Source: Acidobacteria bacterium UBA2994
GTDB taxonomy: Bacteria > Acidobacteriota > Vicinamibacteria > Vicinamibacterales > UBA8438
Assembly: GCA_002346545.1 (NCBI GenBank)
Contig: DEAA01000046.1
Location: 15,846 to 79,845 of the forward strand
DNA: 64,000 nt
Direction: 5' to 3'
Shown: piece after piece, positions 36,100 to 45,940 of the stretch
How positions within the stretch are numbered: position 1 is the stretch's first letter
Layout: every line of letters starts with the position of its first letter
Notes under the pieces: generated by a model
Seen by the model: the letters and a program-made list of their open reading frames with translations, nothing else
The model's database searches: none
Told to the model about the DNA's origin: nothing
Made by a program: the position numbers and the translations under genes

Positions 36100-37517
36100 A
36101 AAACTTCCCCCAAAAGACTGACCTTTAAGATTATCACGCTTGCCGCATCGTTCGTGATCCTAAAGTCGTGACCGATGCCGTGTCCCGCCACCCATATGAT
36201 GCGGTCCCGGGCATCCACCACAAGCGGAATCCTAGATCGCTCGGCGCGCTCCACTTTTCGATCCACGAACAGATCTTGGAGCTTCTTTCGATGCCCGCCG
36301 AGCCCAAGGGGACGAAAACGGTCCCCAGGCCGACGGTTCCTCACCGTGAGGACCCTCCCCACGTCTGCCCTCAAGGCCACCTCCATTTGATTCGCTTCTC
36401 TTCCCGCGCTGATGAAGCGGCCTTCCCGCTCCGCGCCCTCGATCAGTTCGGCGCCGACGGTTACCCCCAGCTCAGGAATGGCGACTGATCCTGGCACGTT
36501 GAGGTAATAGGCAAACTGACCTACCGGCTCTGACCCGTGGCTGAGGTCCCGCGGGGTCAGGCGGAGATACCTGCCGTCCTCCTCGGCGCGACATCCAGGG
36601 AGATCGACCGCACCTCCAGGATACTCGGCCAGCCGCCGGACCCTCTCTACCAGCTCGAATCCAGGAGACTTCGACGACACGTGGGCGAGTGCGTCGCGAA
36701 CCACCCTACGGGCGAGCGCAGGATGGGTGTCGGCCAGCCCCGCCCGATCGAGGAGCGACGCCCCTTCACTGGTTTGGACGAGGGTTCGGGCTAGTTCGTT
36801 TGCGCGGGACGCCAGATGGTCTTCATCGTGCCGCAGGATCTCCGCTTCGCGCGCCAGCGTCTCGACCACGCGTGGGGAGTAGCGCAGGAGCTCCGGTAGG
36901 AGTTCGTGACGCACGCGATTACGGGGCACCGAGCGATCCTGATTCGTGGGGTCCTCTCGGAACGACGCGCCCTCCCCCGCCAGATACTCCCGGAGCTCGG
37001 CGCGCCGGATGTTAAGCAGCGGTCGGATTACGTGGTCCGTCCGGGGATGCATGCCGCTCAGCCCGGCCGCTCCCGCCCCGCGCAGCATCCTCAACAACAC
37101 CGTCTCCGCCTGGTCGTCCATGGTATGGCCGCCCGCCCCCCGAGCCGCACCGGTCTCCTCCAGGACCCGTTCGAACACGCTATAGCGCACCTCGTGCCCC
37201 GCTCGCTCGATCGAGATCCGCTCTCGGCGCGCCCACTCGGCAACCGCCTCGGTGTGGACAATACACGGCACGTCGAAACCGGAAGCAAGCTCGCGGCAAA
37301 ACCGTTCATCGGCGTCGCCATCGGCCCCGCGCAGGCCGTGGTTGACATGTACGACTCCGGTCAGACGGATCCGACCCGCCCTGGCCAATTCATGCAGAAG
37401 GAGGAGGAGGGCTACCGAATCGCCCCCGCCCGACACGGCGGCCAGCACGGCCGCACCGTCGGGAACAAGGTGTCCCCGTGTCAGCGCGTCCGAGACCCGC
37501 TCTGCGAGTGGATGCAT
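36096..37517 (-). CDS. tilS: tRNA(Ile)-lysidine synthase
   Basis: TilS converts C34 of the CAU-anticodon tRNA(Ile2) to lysidine. The ATP PP-loop reads [10 protein letters not shown] at about 30-39, and the [12 protein letters not shown] and [14 protein letters not shown] motifs are present. The C-terminal third contains the TilS accessory domain with R.RRPGDRF. The 473 residues are normal. A tRNA gene with anticodon CAT lies 58 bp upstream on the same strand. Confidence 0.95.
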   Translation of the reverse strand: MHPLAERVSDALTRGHLVPDGAAVLAAVSGGGDSVALLLLLHELARAGRIRLTGVVHVNHGLRGADGDADERFCRELASGFDVPCIVHTEAVAEWARRERISIERAGHEVRYSVFERVLEETGAARGAGGHTMDDQAETVLLRMLRGAGAAGLSGMHPRTDHVIRPLLNIRRAELREYLAGEGASFREDPTNQDRSVPRNRVRHELLPELLRYSPRVVETLAREAEILRHDEDHLASRANELARTLVQTSEGASLLDRAGLADTHPALARRVVRDALAHVSSKSPGFELVERVRRLAEYPGGAVDLPGCRAEEDGRYLRLTPRDLSHGSEPVGQFAYYLNVPGSVAIPELGVTVGAELIEGAEREGRFISAGREANQMEVALRADVGRVLTVRNRRPGDRFRPLGLGGHRKKLQDLFVDRKVERAERSRIPLVVDARDRIIWVAGHGIGHDFRITNDAASVIILKVSLLGEVL

Positions 37518-37574
37518 CTGAACCCGTCGGCGCGGCCGACCGTTGCTGGCGGCGGCCGCCCGAAGGGCGATAAA

Positions 37575-37651
37575 TGGTGCCGGTGCAGGGACTTGAACCC
37601 CGGACGCCGCGGATATGAGCCGCGTGCTCTAACCAGCTGAGCTACACCGGC
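37575..37651 (-). tRNA. tRNA with anticodon CAT (Met or Ile2)
   Basis: A complete cloverleaf of 77 nt includes an encoded CCA end (37575-37577) and discriminator A. The acceptor stem is GCCGGTG/CACCGGC and the anticodon stem CGCGG/CCGCG has loop CTCATAT. The T-arm GGGG-TTCAAGT-CCC is slightly short, read by eye. CAT occurs in elongator tRNA-Met and in tRNA-Ile2, whose C34 is modified by TilS. Neither identity is decisive here; Met is slightly favoured by loop base 38. Confidence 0.92.
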
Positions 37652-37736
37652 GAGAATTGGCCGCCGGCAACCCTGGTTGGGGCGCCGACCGGTGGGCCAA
37701 GAGAGCCATTGTAACAGGCCATCGGCCCGAGACCTG

Positions 37737-38786
37737 CTACAACACCAACATGGCGTCACCGTAGGAGTAGAAGCGGTAACCCTGCCGAACCGCCTCCCGA
37801 TAGGCGTGCAGCACGCGCTCGCGACCAGCGAAAGCGGCCACCAACAGTAACAGCGATGACCGGGGTAGATGAAAGTTGGTGAGCACACCACCCAGCACCC
37901 GGAACGAGGCTCCCGGATACAGGTACAGTTCGCTGACTCCGGCGCCGGACTGAATCCGACCATCGACGGCCGAGGCAGCCGTCTCGAGCGTGCGAGTCGA
38001 AGTCGTTCCGACCGCGATCACTCGACGCCCCTCCGAGAGCGCTAGATTCACGGCCTCCGCTGTGCTCGCCGGCACTTCGTAGGGCTCGGCCTCGACCCGA
38101 TGGTCCTCCATCTGCTCGCCTCGGATGGGCTGGAACGTGCCGTAGCCGACGTGCAGCGTCACCCGCACCGTCTCGATGCCGTGCCGGGCCAACCGCTTCA
38201 GCAATGGCTCAGTCAGATGCAGGCCCGCGGTCGGAGCCGCCACTGAGCCGGTCGCGGTCGCGTACACCGTCTGATAGCGCTCACGGTCCACGTCGGCATC
38301 AGGGCGGCGAATGTAGGGCGGCAGCGGCACATGCCCAATGCGCTCCACGACTGCTTCGACCCGCTCGTCAGGCACGGACCAGAGCCGGATAATGCGACGG
38401 CCATGGAAGTGCCGAGCGACCACCTCGGCCTCCAGAGCCGACCCATCAGCCTCGAAACGCACCCGTGCGCCGACCTTGAGCTTCTGTCCGGGATGCATCA
38501 GCACCTCCCACTGCTCGTCGTCGAGCCGCTTCAGGAGGAGGCACTCGACCGCGCCGCCAGAGGGCACCCTATACCCGAGCAGCCGGGCAGGAAAGACCCG
38601 TGTGTCGTTCACAACCAGGAGATCTCCTGGTGACAGCAGCTCAGGGAGGTCGGCGACGTGATAGTGCGCCAGCTCTCCCGTCGCTCGGTCAAGAAGCAAG
38701 AGCCGAGCGGCCTCGCGCTCCTCGGCCGGGCTCTGAGCGATCAGCTCCGTCGGTAGGTCGAAGTCGAAATCGGAGACTTTCATCAA
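37737..38786 (-). CDS. queA: S-adenosylmethionine:tRNA ribosyltransferase-isomerase
   Basis: QueA transfers the ribosyl part of SAM to preQ1-tRNA, the second-to-last queuosine step. Motifs include FDLPTELIAQSP at the N-terminus, the PPYIRR region and TAGLHLT in 349 residues. The C-terminal NFHLPRSSLLLLVAAFAG is typical. It pairs functionally with queC/queE at 23-24 kb, though tgt is not in the window. Confidence 0.95.
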   Translation of the reverse strand: MMKVSDFDFDLPTELIAQSPAEEREAARLLLLDRATGELAHYHVADLPELLSPGDLLVVNDTRVFPARLLGYRVPSGGAVECLLLKRLDDEQWEVLMHPGQKLKVGARVRFEADGSALEAEVVARHFHGRRIIRLWSVPDERVEAVVERIGHVPLPPYIRRPDADVDRERYQTVYATATGSVAAPTAGLHLTEPLLKRLARHGIETVRVTLHVGYGTFQPIRGEQMEDHRVEAEPYEVPASTAEAVNLALSEGRRVIAVGTTSTRTLETAASAVDGRIQSGAGVSELYLYPGASFRVLGGVLTNFHLPRSSLLLLVAAFAGRERVLHAYREAVRQGYRFYSYGDAMLVL

Positions 38787-38836
38787 AGGCGCGCTACGCT
38801 CAGCTACGCCGTGCCGGGCTTTGGACTTAGAGTGCG

Positions 38837-39868
38837 TCAGTACGCCCAGCGCAGCAGCATGGCGCCGACTGTGAACCCGGCCCCGACCGACGCCAGGAGC
38901 ACCAAATCCCCCTTCTTGAGCCGGTTGCTCGCCAGAGCATCGGCGAGGGCAAGCGGGATAGTCGCCCCGGTCGTGTTGCCGAACCGCTCGATGTTGATCA
39001 CGACCTTGTCCTCAGGCAGCCCGAGCTGGTCGGCGGCGGCCATGATGATCCTGCGATTGGCTTGGTGAGACACAAACAGATCGAGATCGCCAGCCGTTAG
39101 ACCATTGCGCTCGAGCAGACGGCGACAGATCTGACCGGTATTTCGTACGGCGAACTTAAACACGGCAGCGCCGTCCTGGTGTACGTAGTGCAACCGATCG
39201 TCGACCGTCTCCTGGGACGCGGGCCGCCGGCTCCCGCCAGCCGGCATGCGGAGCGCCGGTCCTCCGCTACCGTCGATTTCGTGGGTGAAGTCGATGACTC
39301 GGAACTCGGGGTTCTGAGCAGCCGACACCACGACCGCGCCGGCTCCGTCGCCGAAGATGACGCACGTGGTCCGGTCCTTGTAGTCAACGATGCGGGACAT
39401 CACGTCTGCCCCAATCGCCAACGCATGGTCCTGTGCGCCGCTTGCCACAATATGGGCGGCCGTGGTCACGGCGTAGGTAAATCCGGAGCAGGCGGCCCCC
39501 AGATCGAAGCCCCAGGCCCGCTTTGCACCGATGCCATCCTGGACCAGGCAGGCCGTGCTGGGAAAGAACATGTCCGGGGTTGTCGTCCCCACCACCACGA
39601 ACCCGATCTCCTCGGGAGTGAGCCCGGCCCCAGAGATCGCGCTGGCCGCCGCCTTGATCGCCAGATCCGAGGTCGCCTCGTCGTCGGCGGCGATGTGACG
39701 CTCGCGGATACCCGTCCGCTGGAGAATCCACTCGTTCGAGGTATCGACCATCCGCTCGAGCTCGTCGTTGGTCAACACCCGGCTCGGAACGTAGGTGCCC
39801 AGTGATGAGATCTGCACGGAACGCAGCGTTCGGCCCGGTGCTCCCCACACCTTTGTCTTCTCACTCAT
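38837..39868 (-). CDS. fabH: Beta-ketoacyl-ACP synthase III
   Basis: FabH starts fatty acid synthesis by condensing an acyl-CoA with malonyl-ACP. The active-site Cys is in DLGAACSGF, and the His and Asn are in FVSHQANRRI and NIERFGNTTGA. The start is uncertain: the ATG at 39866-39868 (MSEKTKVWG) gives 343 residues, but the conserved part begins about 14 residues later. It lies between ruvB and queA. Confidence 0.93.
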   Translation of the reverse strand: MSEKTKVWGAPGRTLRSVQISSLGTYVPSRVLTNDELERMVDTSNEWILQRTGIRERHIAADDEATSDLAIKAAASAISGAGLTPEEIGFVVVGTTTPDMFFPSTACLVQDGIGAKRAWGFDLGAACSGFTYAVTTAAHIVASGAQDHALAIGADVMSRIVDYKDRTTCVIFGDGAGAVVVSAAQNPEFRVIDFTHEIDGSGGPALRMPAGGSRRPASQETVDDRLHYVHQDGAAVFKFAVRNTGQICRRLLERNGLTAGDLDLFVSHQANRRIIMAAADQLGLPEDKVVINIERFGNTTGATIPLALADALASNRLKKGDLVLLASVGAGFTVGAMLLRWAY

Positions 39869-39908
39869 GTCCCGTGCGGTCCTTCCGTCGAAGGTTCGAC
39901 AGTTCACC

Positions 39909-40934
39909 CTACCAGAGTCGGCCGTCCGGAGCCGGGGCCGGCAAACCGAAGTACTGATACGCCCGCGGGGTAGCGACCCGGCCCCGGGGGGTCCGGTGGA
40001 GAAAGCCGATCTGGATCAGGAACGGCTCGTGGATGTCCTCGATGGCGTCCTTCTCTTCACCGATCGCCGCTGCCATGCTGTTCAGGCCGACCGGTCCGCC
40101 TCCGAACTTGTCAATGATCGTACGGAGCAGACGGCGATCAGCTTCGTCGAATCCGTTCGCGTCCACCTCGAGCAACTCCAGCGCGGCCAGCGACACCTCA
40201 TGGGTCACCGCGCCTTCGGCGCGCACCTGAGCGTAGTCTCTCACCCGTCGCAGCAGTCGGTTCGCCACCCGCGGCGTACCCCGCGAACGGCGGGCGATCT
40301 CGGCGGTCGCCTGATCGTCAATCGGGACGTCAAAGATGCTGGCCGACCGTCTCACGATCTCCTGCAGGTCGCCCTCTTCGTAGAAATCGAGCCGGTGAAC
40401 AATACCGAACCTGGCACGCAGCGGTGAAGTCAGCAGACCCGCCCGCGTGGTAGCCCCGATCAGCGTGAACTTCTGCAACGGCACCTTGACGGACCTGGCG
40501 CCGGGCCCCTGGCCGATGACGATGTCGAGCTCGTAGTCCTCCATCGCGGGATAAAGAATCTCCTCGATGACGGGACTCATCCGATGAATCTCGTCGATGA
40601 AGAGCACCTGGTGCTCGGTCAGGTTCGTCAGGATCGCCGCCAGATCGCCTGGCTTCTCGAGCACCGGCCCGGCCGTGGTCCGGATCGTCACCCCTAGCTC
40701 GTTGGCGATGACATAGGCCAGGGTGGTTTTACCCAGCCCCGGCGGGCCGTAGAGCAACACGTGGTCCAACGCGTCACCCCGCTGGCGCGCGGCCGCAATG
40801 GACACTTCGAGGTTCTCGCGCAGCCGGGACTGGCCCACATAGGAATCGAGCGTGCGTGGGCGAAGGCCCGCCTCGAACTGATCGTCATCGTCGAGACGGA
40901 CCGAGCTGACCACGCGAGGTTCAGGCTCGCTCAT
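39909..40934 (-). CDS. ruvB: Holliday junction branch migration DNA helicase RuvB
   Basis: The hexameric motor of RuvABC has Walker [10 protein letters not shown], Walker B FIDEIHRM and sensor regions GATTRAG in 341 residues. The C-terminal winged helix holds [13 protein letters not shown]. The start overlaps the ruvA stop by 4 bp. Confidence 0.97.
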   Translation of the reverse strand: MSEPEPRVVSSVRLDDDDQFEAGLRPRTLDSYVGQSRLRENLEVSIAAARQRGDALDHVLLYGPPGLGKTTLAYVIANELGVTIRTTAGPVLEKPGDLAAILTNLTEHQVLFIDEIHRMSPVIEEILYPAMEDYELDIVIGQGPGARSVKVPLQKFTLIGATTRAGLLTSPLRARFGIVHRLDFYEEGDLQEIVRRSASIFDVPIDDQATAEIARRSRGTPRVANRLLRRVRDYAQVRAEGAVTHEVSLAALELLEVDANGFDEADRRLLRTIIDKFGGGPVGLNSMAAAIGEEKDAIEDIHEPFLIQIGFLHRTPRGRVATPRAYQYFGLPAPAPDGRLW

Positions 40935-41530
40935 CTGGCCAGCTCCCGGAGAGCGCGCCGCAAAGTCTGCTCGAACGATCCGTCCTCCCCATTGAGCGCC
41001 GCCTCAACCGCTCTCTCGGCCAGCGGACGGTGGTAGCCCAGATTAAGCAGTGCCGACATCAGATCGTCACGCATCTCGGGCGGCGACTCCGAGGGCGGTT
41101 CTGTGGTACCAGGTTCCTCCTCGAGTACCGGTGGAAGTCGGTCCTTGAGCTCGAGGCCTATACGCTCTGCCGTCTTCTTCCCCACCCCCGGTATTCCGGT
41201 GAGACGGGCCACGTCCTGTTGCCGAACCGCACGGACCAGCTCCGGCGGCTCCATCCCCGACAGGACCGCCAGCGCAAGCCGGGGACCGATACCGGAGACA
41301 CCGATTAGCTGTTCGAAAATCTCCTTCTCCAACGCAGTGGAGAAACCGAACAGTGACAGGGCTTCCTCCCGAACGTGGGTGTGCACTCGGAGCGTGACCT
41401 CCGAGGCAAGGCCGCCCAGCCCGTAGAAGGTCGACAGCGGGACATGCACCTCATAACCAACCCCGCCGACGTCGACGACTACTCGATTCGGCTGTTTCTC
41501 GAGCAACGACCCCTGTAACCTCGCAATCAT
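40931..41530 (-). CDS. ruvA: Holliday junction DNA-binding protein RuvA
   Basis: The 199-residue protein has an N-terminal OB domain beginning [12 protein letters not shown], a double helix-hairpin-helix ([16 protein letters not shown] and [12 protein letters not shown]), and a C-terminal RuvB-binding helical domain. The ATG at 41528-41530 overlaps the ruvC stop by 4 bp; the frame upstream is inside ruvC. Confidence 0.96.
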   Translation of the reverse strand: MIARLQGSLLEKQPNRVVVDVGGVGYEVHVPLSTFYGLGGLASEVTLRVHTHVREEALSLFGFSTALEKEIFEQLIGVSGIGPRLALAVLSGMEPPELVRAVRQQDVARLTGIPGVGKKTAERIGLELKDRLPPVLEEEPGTTEPPSESPPEMRDDLMSALLNLGYHRPLAERAVEAALNGEDGSFEQTLRRALRELAR

Positions 41531-42075
41531 CGCCGCGCCTCCGGCCGATACCGGCGCCAGCTCCGAGGCACCTGCCCCGCCGGCTTGGCTGAAAGCGCGA
41601 TAGTCCCACCCGCCGTGTGCGCATGGCACACCGCGATGGCCAACGCATCTGAGGCATCATGGGGTGTTGGCGGGGCGTCCAGACCGAGCAGGAGCATAAT
41701 CATCTGCTGCACCTGCTGCTTGTCCGCACGGCCATAGCCGACCACCGCCCGCTTGACCTCGGAGGGCGCATACTCCGCCACCCGCAACCCAGCTTTCGAG
41801 GCCGCCACCAGCGCCGCGCCGCGCGCCTGCCCCAACTTAAGCGCGCTACTCGCGTTCCGCGCCGAGAAAACCCCTTCAACCGCGACACAGGTGGGTCGGT
41901 TGGCGGCAAGCAGCGCGGTCAACTCGTCGAAAATCCTGGTCAAGCGGTCGGGAAACGGAAGACGCGGGGAGGCGGTGATCGCCCCGAAGGCCACGAGACG
42001 GCACCGGCTACCGTCGGCGTCGATACAGCCGTAGCCGGTGCGGGCGGAACCGGGGTCTATCCCGAAAACCCTCAC
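41527..42075 (-). CDS. ruvC: Crossover junction endodeoxyribonuclease RuvC
   Basis: The Holliday junction resolvase has the catalytic acids D7 (FGIDPGSARTGYG), E in VAVEGVFSARN, and the D pair in HDASDALAIAVCHA. The length is 182 residues. It is the first of ruvCAB after yebC, with a 4-bp overlap of yebC. Confidence 0.96.
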   Translation of the reverse strand: MRVFGIDPGSARTGYGCIDADGSRCRLVAFGAITASPRLPFPDRLTRIFDELTALLAANRPTCVAVEGVFSARNASSALKLGQARGAALVAASKAGLRVAEYAPSEVKRAVVGYGRADKQQVQQMIMLLLGLDAPPTPHDASDALAIAVCHAHTAGGTIALSAKPAGQVPRSWRRYRPEARR

Positions 42076-42821
42076 GCCAGCGAGGCCTCGATCTCCTTCT
42101 CGCTGATGTCGGCATTCGACCAGACGTTCTGCACGTCGTCCAGATCCTCGAGCGCACCCAGCAGCTTCATGAGCTGCTGCGCCTGCTTTCCCTCGACCGC
42201 CACGAGGTTCTGCGGCAGCATCGCAACCTGCGCCGACGTCGGCTCGACACCGATCCCGCGAACCGCCTCGGCGACAACGTCGAACACCTCTGGCGCGCTG
42301 ATTATCTCCCAGTTCTCGGCATCGTCGCGGAAATCATCCGCCCCGGCGTCGATCGCGGCGGTCATCAGCGCCTCCTCTTCCGCCTCCCCCTGCTCGACCA
42401 GGATGTAGCCACGCTTGTCGAACATCCAGGCGACACTATTCGAGGACCCGAGATTGCCGCCATGTTTGGTTAAAGCGTGGCGGATCTCGCCCACAGCGCG
42501 GTTCTTGTTGTCGGTGAGCACTTCAATGAAGAGCGCGATCCCACCGGGACCGTAACCCTCGTAGGTCACTTCTTCGTAGCTCACGCCAGGCTCTTCCCCG
42601 GTACCGCGACGGATAGCCCGCTTGATGTTGTCGGCGGGCATGTTCGCCGCCTTCGCGTCGGCGATGACGGTACGAAGACGCGGATTGCTGTCCGGATCAC
42701 CTCCGCCGGCGCGGGCAGCGACGGTCAACTCTTTGATGATGCGGGTGAACAGTCTGCCGCGCTTGGCATCGGCAGCACCCTTCTTGTGCTTGATCGAATG
42801 CCATTTGGAATGGCCGGACAT
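42072..42821 (-). CDS. YebC/PmpR-family DNA-binding regulator
   Basis: The 249-residue protein begins MSGHSKWHSIKHKKGAAD, the invariant family start, and keeps the YEGYGPGG and LTDNKNRAVGEIRHA motifs. Family members act as transcription regulators and more recently as factors aiding translation of proline-rich stretches; which applies here is unknown. It heads yebC-ruvC-ruvA-ruvB. Confidence 0.95.
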   Translation of the reverse strand: MSGHSKWHSIKHKKGAADAKRGRLFTRIIKELTVAARAGGGDPDSNPRLRTVIADAKAANMPADNIKRAIRRGTGEEPGVSYEEVTYEGYGPGGIALFIEVLTDNKNRAVGEIRHALTKHGGNLGSSNSVAWMFDKRGYILVEQGEAEEEALMTAAIDAGADDFRDDAENWEIISAPEVFDVVAEAVRGIGVEPTSAQVAMLPQNLVAVEGKQAQQLMKLLGALEDLDDVQNVWSNADISEKEIEASLA

Positions 42822-42868
42822 CGCAGGGCTCCCTCAAGGAAAGAGAGATCGACTCGGCCGGGATTCTA

Positions 42869-43633
42869 TCATGTGGCCACCACCACCCAGGTCTCGGCGT
42901 CGGGATGCCACGCCGCTCCCTGATAATCGCCGGCGACCGACCGCACCGCGAAACCCGCCCGCCGCAGCCGGGCCGCCATCTGTCGCACCGAGAGCGTCCT
43001 GAAGCTCAAAGAGAAGCGGTGGGTCGTGGAGCGCCAATCACGACGTTCGACGAACTCCTGGTCGAAATGCGTCAATCGTCGATCCGGATCCTGTCGCACG
43101 GTCTCGACGAGCGTGACCTGTGTCTGGCTACCGCGTCGGCGACCGCGCATGCTGACACGCTGTTCGTATTCGCGCCAGTTCTTCAAGTCTGGCACCAGAT
43201 CGATCGCGAAATGGCCACCGGGGCGGAGCACGGTCCGGACCGCCCGCAGCGTCTCTCTCAGATCCCGATCGCAAAGCAGCGACTGCAACACCCCGTAGGG
43301 CGCCATGACGAGCTGAAAGCTGCTGGGGGCAAATGGCAGAAAGCGGATGTCGCCTCGAATGAGGTGCAACCGCGACCCAAGTCCGCGACGTGACCGGCGG
43401 CGCCGCAACCGCGCCAGCATCGGCGCCGATCGATCGATACCGACCAACCGATCGACGTCCGCGGCGACCGGACAAGCTATGCGCCCGGTGCCGCAGCCTA
43501 ACTCCAGCGCCGGACCGCCCACCTCTACAGCCAGCGCCCGCCAGAACGGCACGTCTCGACGACCGACCGTTCGCGCGTTCTCCCAATCATAGAACGGCGC
43601 GTAGTCGTCCCACCCGTGCCACCCTTCAATCGG
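42869..43633 (-). CDS. Class I SAM-dependent methyltransferase
   Basis: The protein has the SAM-binding LELGCGTGRIACPVA motif and the later IRGDIRFLPF and LRPGGHFAIDLV elements of a Rossmann-type methyltransferase. The ATG at 43631-43633 (MPIEGWHGWDDYAPFYDW) gives 254 residues; a GTG at 43684 is possible but less likely. The substrate is unknown. It is divergent from the DUF2231 gene. Confidence 0.85.
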   Translation of the reverse strand, partial: PIEGWHGWDDYAPFYDWENARTVGRRDVPFWRALAVEVGGPALELGCGTGRIACPVAADVDRLVGIDRSAPMLARLRRRRSRRGLGSRLHLIRGDIRFLPFAPSSFQLVMAPYGVLQSLLCDRDLRETLRAVRTVLRPGGHFAIDLVPDLKNWREYEQRVSMRGRRRGSQTQVTLVETVRQDPDRRLTHFDQEFVERRDWRSTTHRFSLSFRTLSVRQMAARLRRAGFAVRSVAGDYQGAAWHPDAETWVVVAT

Positions 43634-43689
43634 CATTCCCAAAACCAGAGCCAGAACCGACCCGCGAGGTATTATCGCCGACACGGTCG

Positions 43690-44187
43690 ATGCCTAACGT
43701 CCATCCGCTGCTTGTCCATTTCCCGCTGACCTTGCTCGTCGGCGCCGTGGTGGCTGACCTCCTGCACGTCGCCTGGCCGTCGCGGAGCCAAGTCCGAGAA
43801 GCGGCAACGTGGCTCTACTGCATGGGCGCCCTTGCCGCGATGGCCGCCTATTTTAGTGGACTGGAGGCAGCCGGCTCCCTGTCGCTGCCAGCCGGCAGCC
43901 GGACCGCGGTCGGCGAGCACTTCTTCTGGGCTGAACGGACCACTTGGTTTTACGCGTTCCTAGCCTCGTTCCGGATGTGCGTGTCCTACATCTGGCGATC
44001 GACCCGCCGGAGCGTGGCCGTGTGCTCCAGCCTGGCCGGTCTAACCGGCGCGGTGCTGCTTCTGATAGCGGCTGAGCGTGGAGGTCAGCTAGTGTTCGGG
44101 CACGGCGTCGGCGTGCGGCCGGTAGCGGCAAGCGAACCAGGATGGACCATGGAACAGATAGACGACAGGCCCCGCCCGGCGCCTTAA
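43690..44187 (+). CDS. DUF2231 membrane protein
   Basis: The 165-residue protein starts MPNVHPLLVHFPLTLLVG, the typical DUF2231 entry with HPLLVHFP, and has about four membrane segments. TATTAT at 43670-43675 could be its -10 box. Function unknown; such proteins often accompany heme or cytochrome genes, which is not evident here. Confidence 0.82.
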   Translation: MPNVHPLLVHFPLTLLVGAVVADLLHVAWPSRSQVREAATWLYCMGALAAMAAYFSGLEAAGSLSLPAGSRTAVGEHFFWAERTTWFYAFLASFRMCVSYIWRSTRRSVAVCSSLAGLTGAVLLLIAAERGGQLVFGHGVGVRPVAASEPGWTMEQIDDRPRPAP

Positions 44188-44293
44188 CCTCGGAACCCAC
44201 TTATGGCGATGTGTCTGGCTGGCTTTGGCCGATGCCAGCTAGCATCAATACAAGTAAGTTCCGGCGTTAGCCTCTATGCGAGAATGAGCCGCT

Positions 44294-45634
44294 ATGCCCC
44301 ACCTGCACGCCCATCGGATTCTTGTCCTCGGCGCACTGACGCTGCTTGTCACAACGTCGGCCGACGCTCAGCAGTGGCCGCGATTCCGCGGTCCTGACGG
44401 CACCGGTCTGGCCAGCGAGGGAGATGATCCGACACTACCCGACCGATGGGGCCAAGCCGAGAACGTACTCTGGCGCACCGAGCTTCCCGGCATCGGCTGG
44501 AGCTCGCCGATCGTGTGGGGCCGCACGGTGTTCGTCTCAGCGGTCGCGAGCGAAGGCAACGTGGAAACGCCGATCGGAGGGCTGTATCGCGGTGGTGAGC
44601 GACCGGCCTCCGCCGACATGCACCACTGGACAGCCAGCGCGATCGATCTCGATTCCGGCGAAGTTCACTGGAGCACGACACTGCTCAGCGCCGCACCCCA
44701 GCACCAGCGGCACCTCAAGAACAGCTACGCCTCGGAAACCCCAGTCACCGACGGCGAACGGCTGTATGTCTATTTTGGGAACGTGGGTCTCTACTGCCTC
44801 GACTTCGAGGGACAGGTCCTCTGGTCGGTGACCTGGGATCCGGTGAGCACGCGAAACGGGTGGGGAACCGCAGCCTCCCCGGTGCTCCATGACGGCCGGA
44901 TTTACGTAGTGAACGACAACGACGACCAGTCGTTCCTGGCCGCACTAAGCGCTGAGACGGGTGCCGAGATCTGGCGGGTCAATCGAGACGAAGGCACCAA
45001 CTGGTCCACACCGTTCGTCTGGGAACACGAGGAGGGCGTCGAGGTCGTCACGACGGGTACCGACCGGGTACGCTCCTACGGACTCGATGGCAACCTACGG
45101 TGGGAGCTCGCGGGTCTGTCGTTCATCACCGTGCCAATGCCATTCACCCAGCACGGTCTGCTGTATGTCGAGGCGGGCTACACGGGCGACCGGGAACGGC
45201 CAGTCTATGCGATCCGACCGGGCGCCCGGGGCGATCTCACGCTAGCCGAGGGCGAGACCAGCAGCGAGTTCATCGCGTGGCACCTTCCGCAGGGCGGAAC
45301 CTACAACACCTCGCCGCTCGTGTACGGCGACATCTACTACACCTTGCTCGATCGGGGATTCATGACGGCCCATGACGCGCGCACTGGCGAACCGATCTAC
45401 CCTCGACGTCGGATCGCCGTCGGCACCGGGTTCACCGCGTCTCCCTGGGCCTACAACGGTCGGATCTTCGCACTGAGTGAGGACGGTGAGACGTTCGTGA
45501 TCAAGGCTGGACCTGAGTTCGAGGTGCTGCACACGAACACCTTGGACGAGTTCACCATGGCGACACCGGCCATTGTGGACGGCAGCCTGCTCATCCGCAC
45601 CTATTCAGCTTTGTATCGGATAGGCACCCATTAG
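44294..45634 (+). CDS. Secreted PQQ-like beta-propeller protein
   Basis: The 446-residue protein has a signal peptide (MPHLHAHRILVLGALTLLV..., cleavage after ADA near residue 23) and repeats with the WR/SW signature of PQQ-like propellers, for example WPRFRGPDGTG, NVLWRTELPG and AEIWRVNRDEG. Such proteins are common in Planctomycetes and Acidobacteria; the substrate is unknown. It has no clear operon partner. Confidence 0.85.
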   Translation: MPHLHAHRILVLGALTLLVTTSADAQQWPRFRGPDGTGLASEGDDPTLPDRWGQAENVLWRTELPGIGWSSPIVWGRTVFVSAVASEGNVETPIGGLYRGGERPASADMHHWTASAIDLDSGEVHWSTTLLSAAPQHQRHLKNSYASETPVTDGERLYVYFGNVGLYCLDFEGQVLWSVTWDPVSTRNGWGTAASPVLHDGRIYVVNDNDDQSFLAALSAETGAEIWRVNRDEGTNWSTPFVWEHEEGVEVVTTGTDRVRSYGLDGNLRWELAGLSFITVPMPFTQHGLLYVEAGYTGDRERPVYAIRPGARGDLTLAEGETSSEFIAWHLPQGGTYNTSPLVYGDIYYTLLDRGFMTAHDARTGEPIYPRRRIAVGTGFTASPWAYNGRIFALSEDGETFVIKAGPEFEVLHTNTLDEFTMATPAIVDGSLLIRTYSALYRIGTH

Positions 45635-45642
45635 GGGAGAGG

Positions 45643-45842
45643 CTACTGGCTCTGATCGGCGGCCTCGAACTCGGCCAGAATCTCGGAGGTCCTGTTGGCC
45701 GAGCAGTCGTTGGCGATGAGGTCTAGCCGCGGAACGGCACGAACCTGACGAACTACGGCATAGTCTCAGGGAACGTATCGACCTCGTTGAACACCACCAT
45801 CAGGGGAGTCTGAGCCGCGTCCTGAGGGGCTGATTTTGGCAT
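45643..45842 (-). pseudogene. Remnant of a glycosyltransferase family 2 gene
   Basis: On the minus strand one frame reads PLMVVFNEVDTFPETM and, after a frame change, another reads VVRQVRAVPRLDLIANDCSA then NRTSEILAEFEAAD before TAG. This matches the N-terminus of GT2 enzymes (VMPVYNE...VRRVRAVP...ELIVVDDCSTDGTREILAEL). It is shifted and truncated. The rest of the gap 45635-45940 shows nothing else. Confidence 0.6.
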
Positions 45843-45940
45843 GCGCTACTCCGCGACGCCCTAGGGACACCGCTAGCAGCAAAGATGGCACGACCGTACT
45901 GGGCTTGAAGAAGCCGTGCCTGGTGACACTTAGTGGGAAC

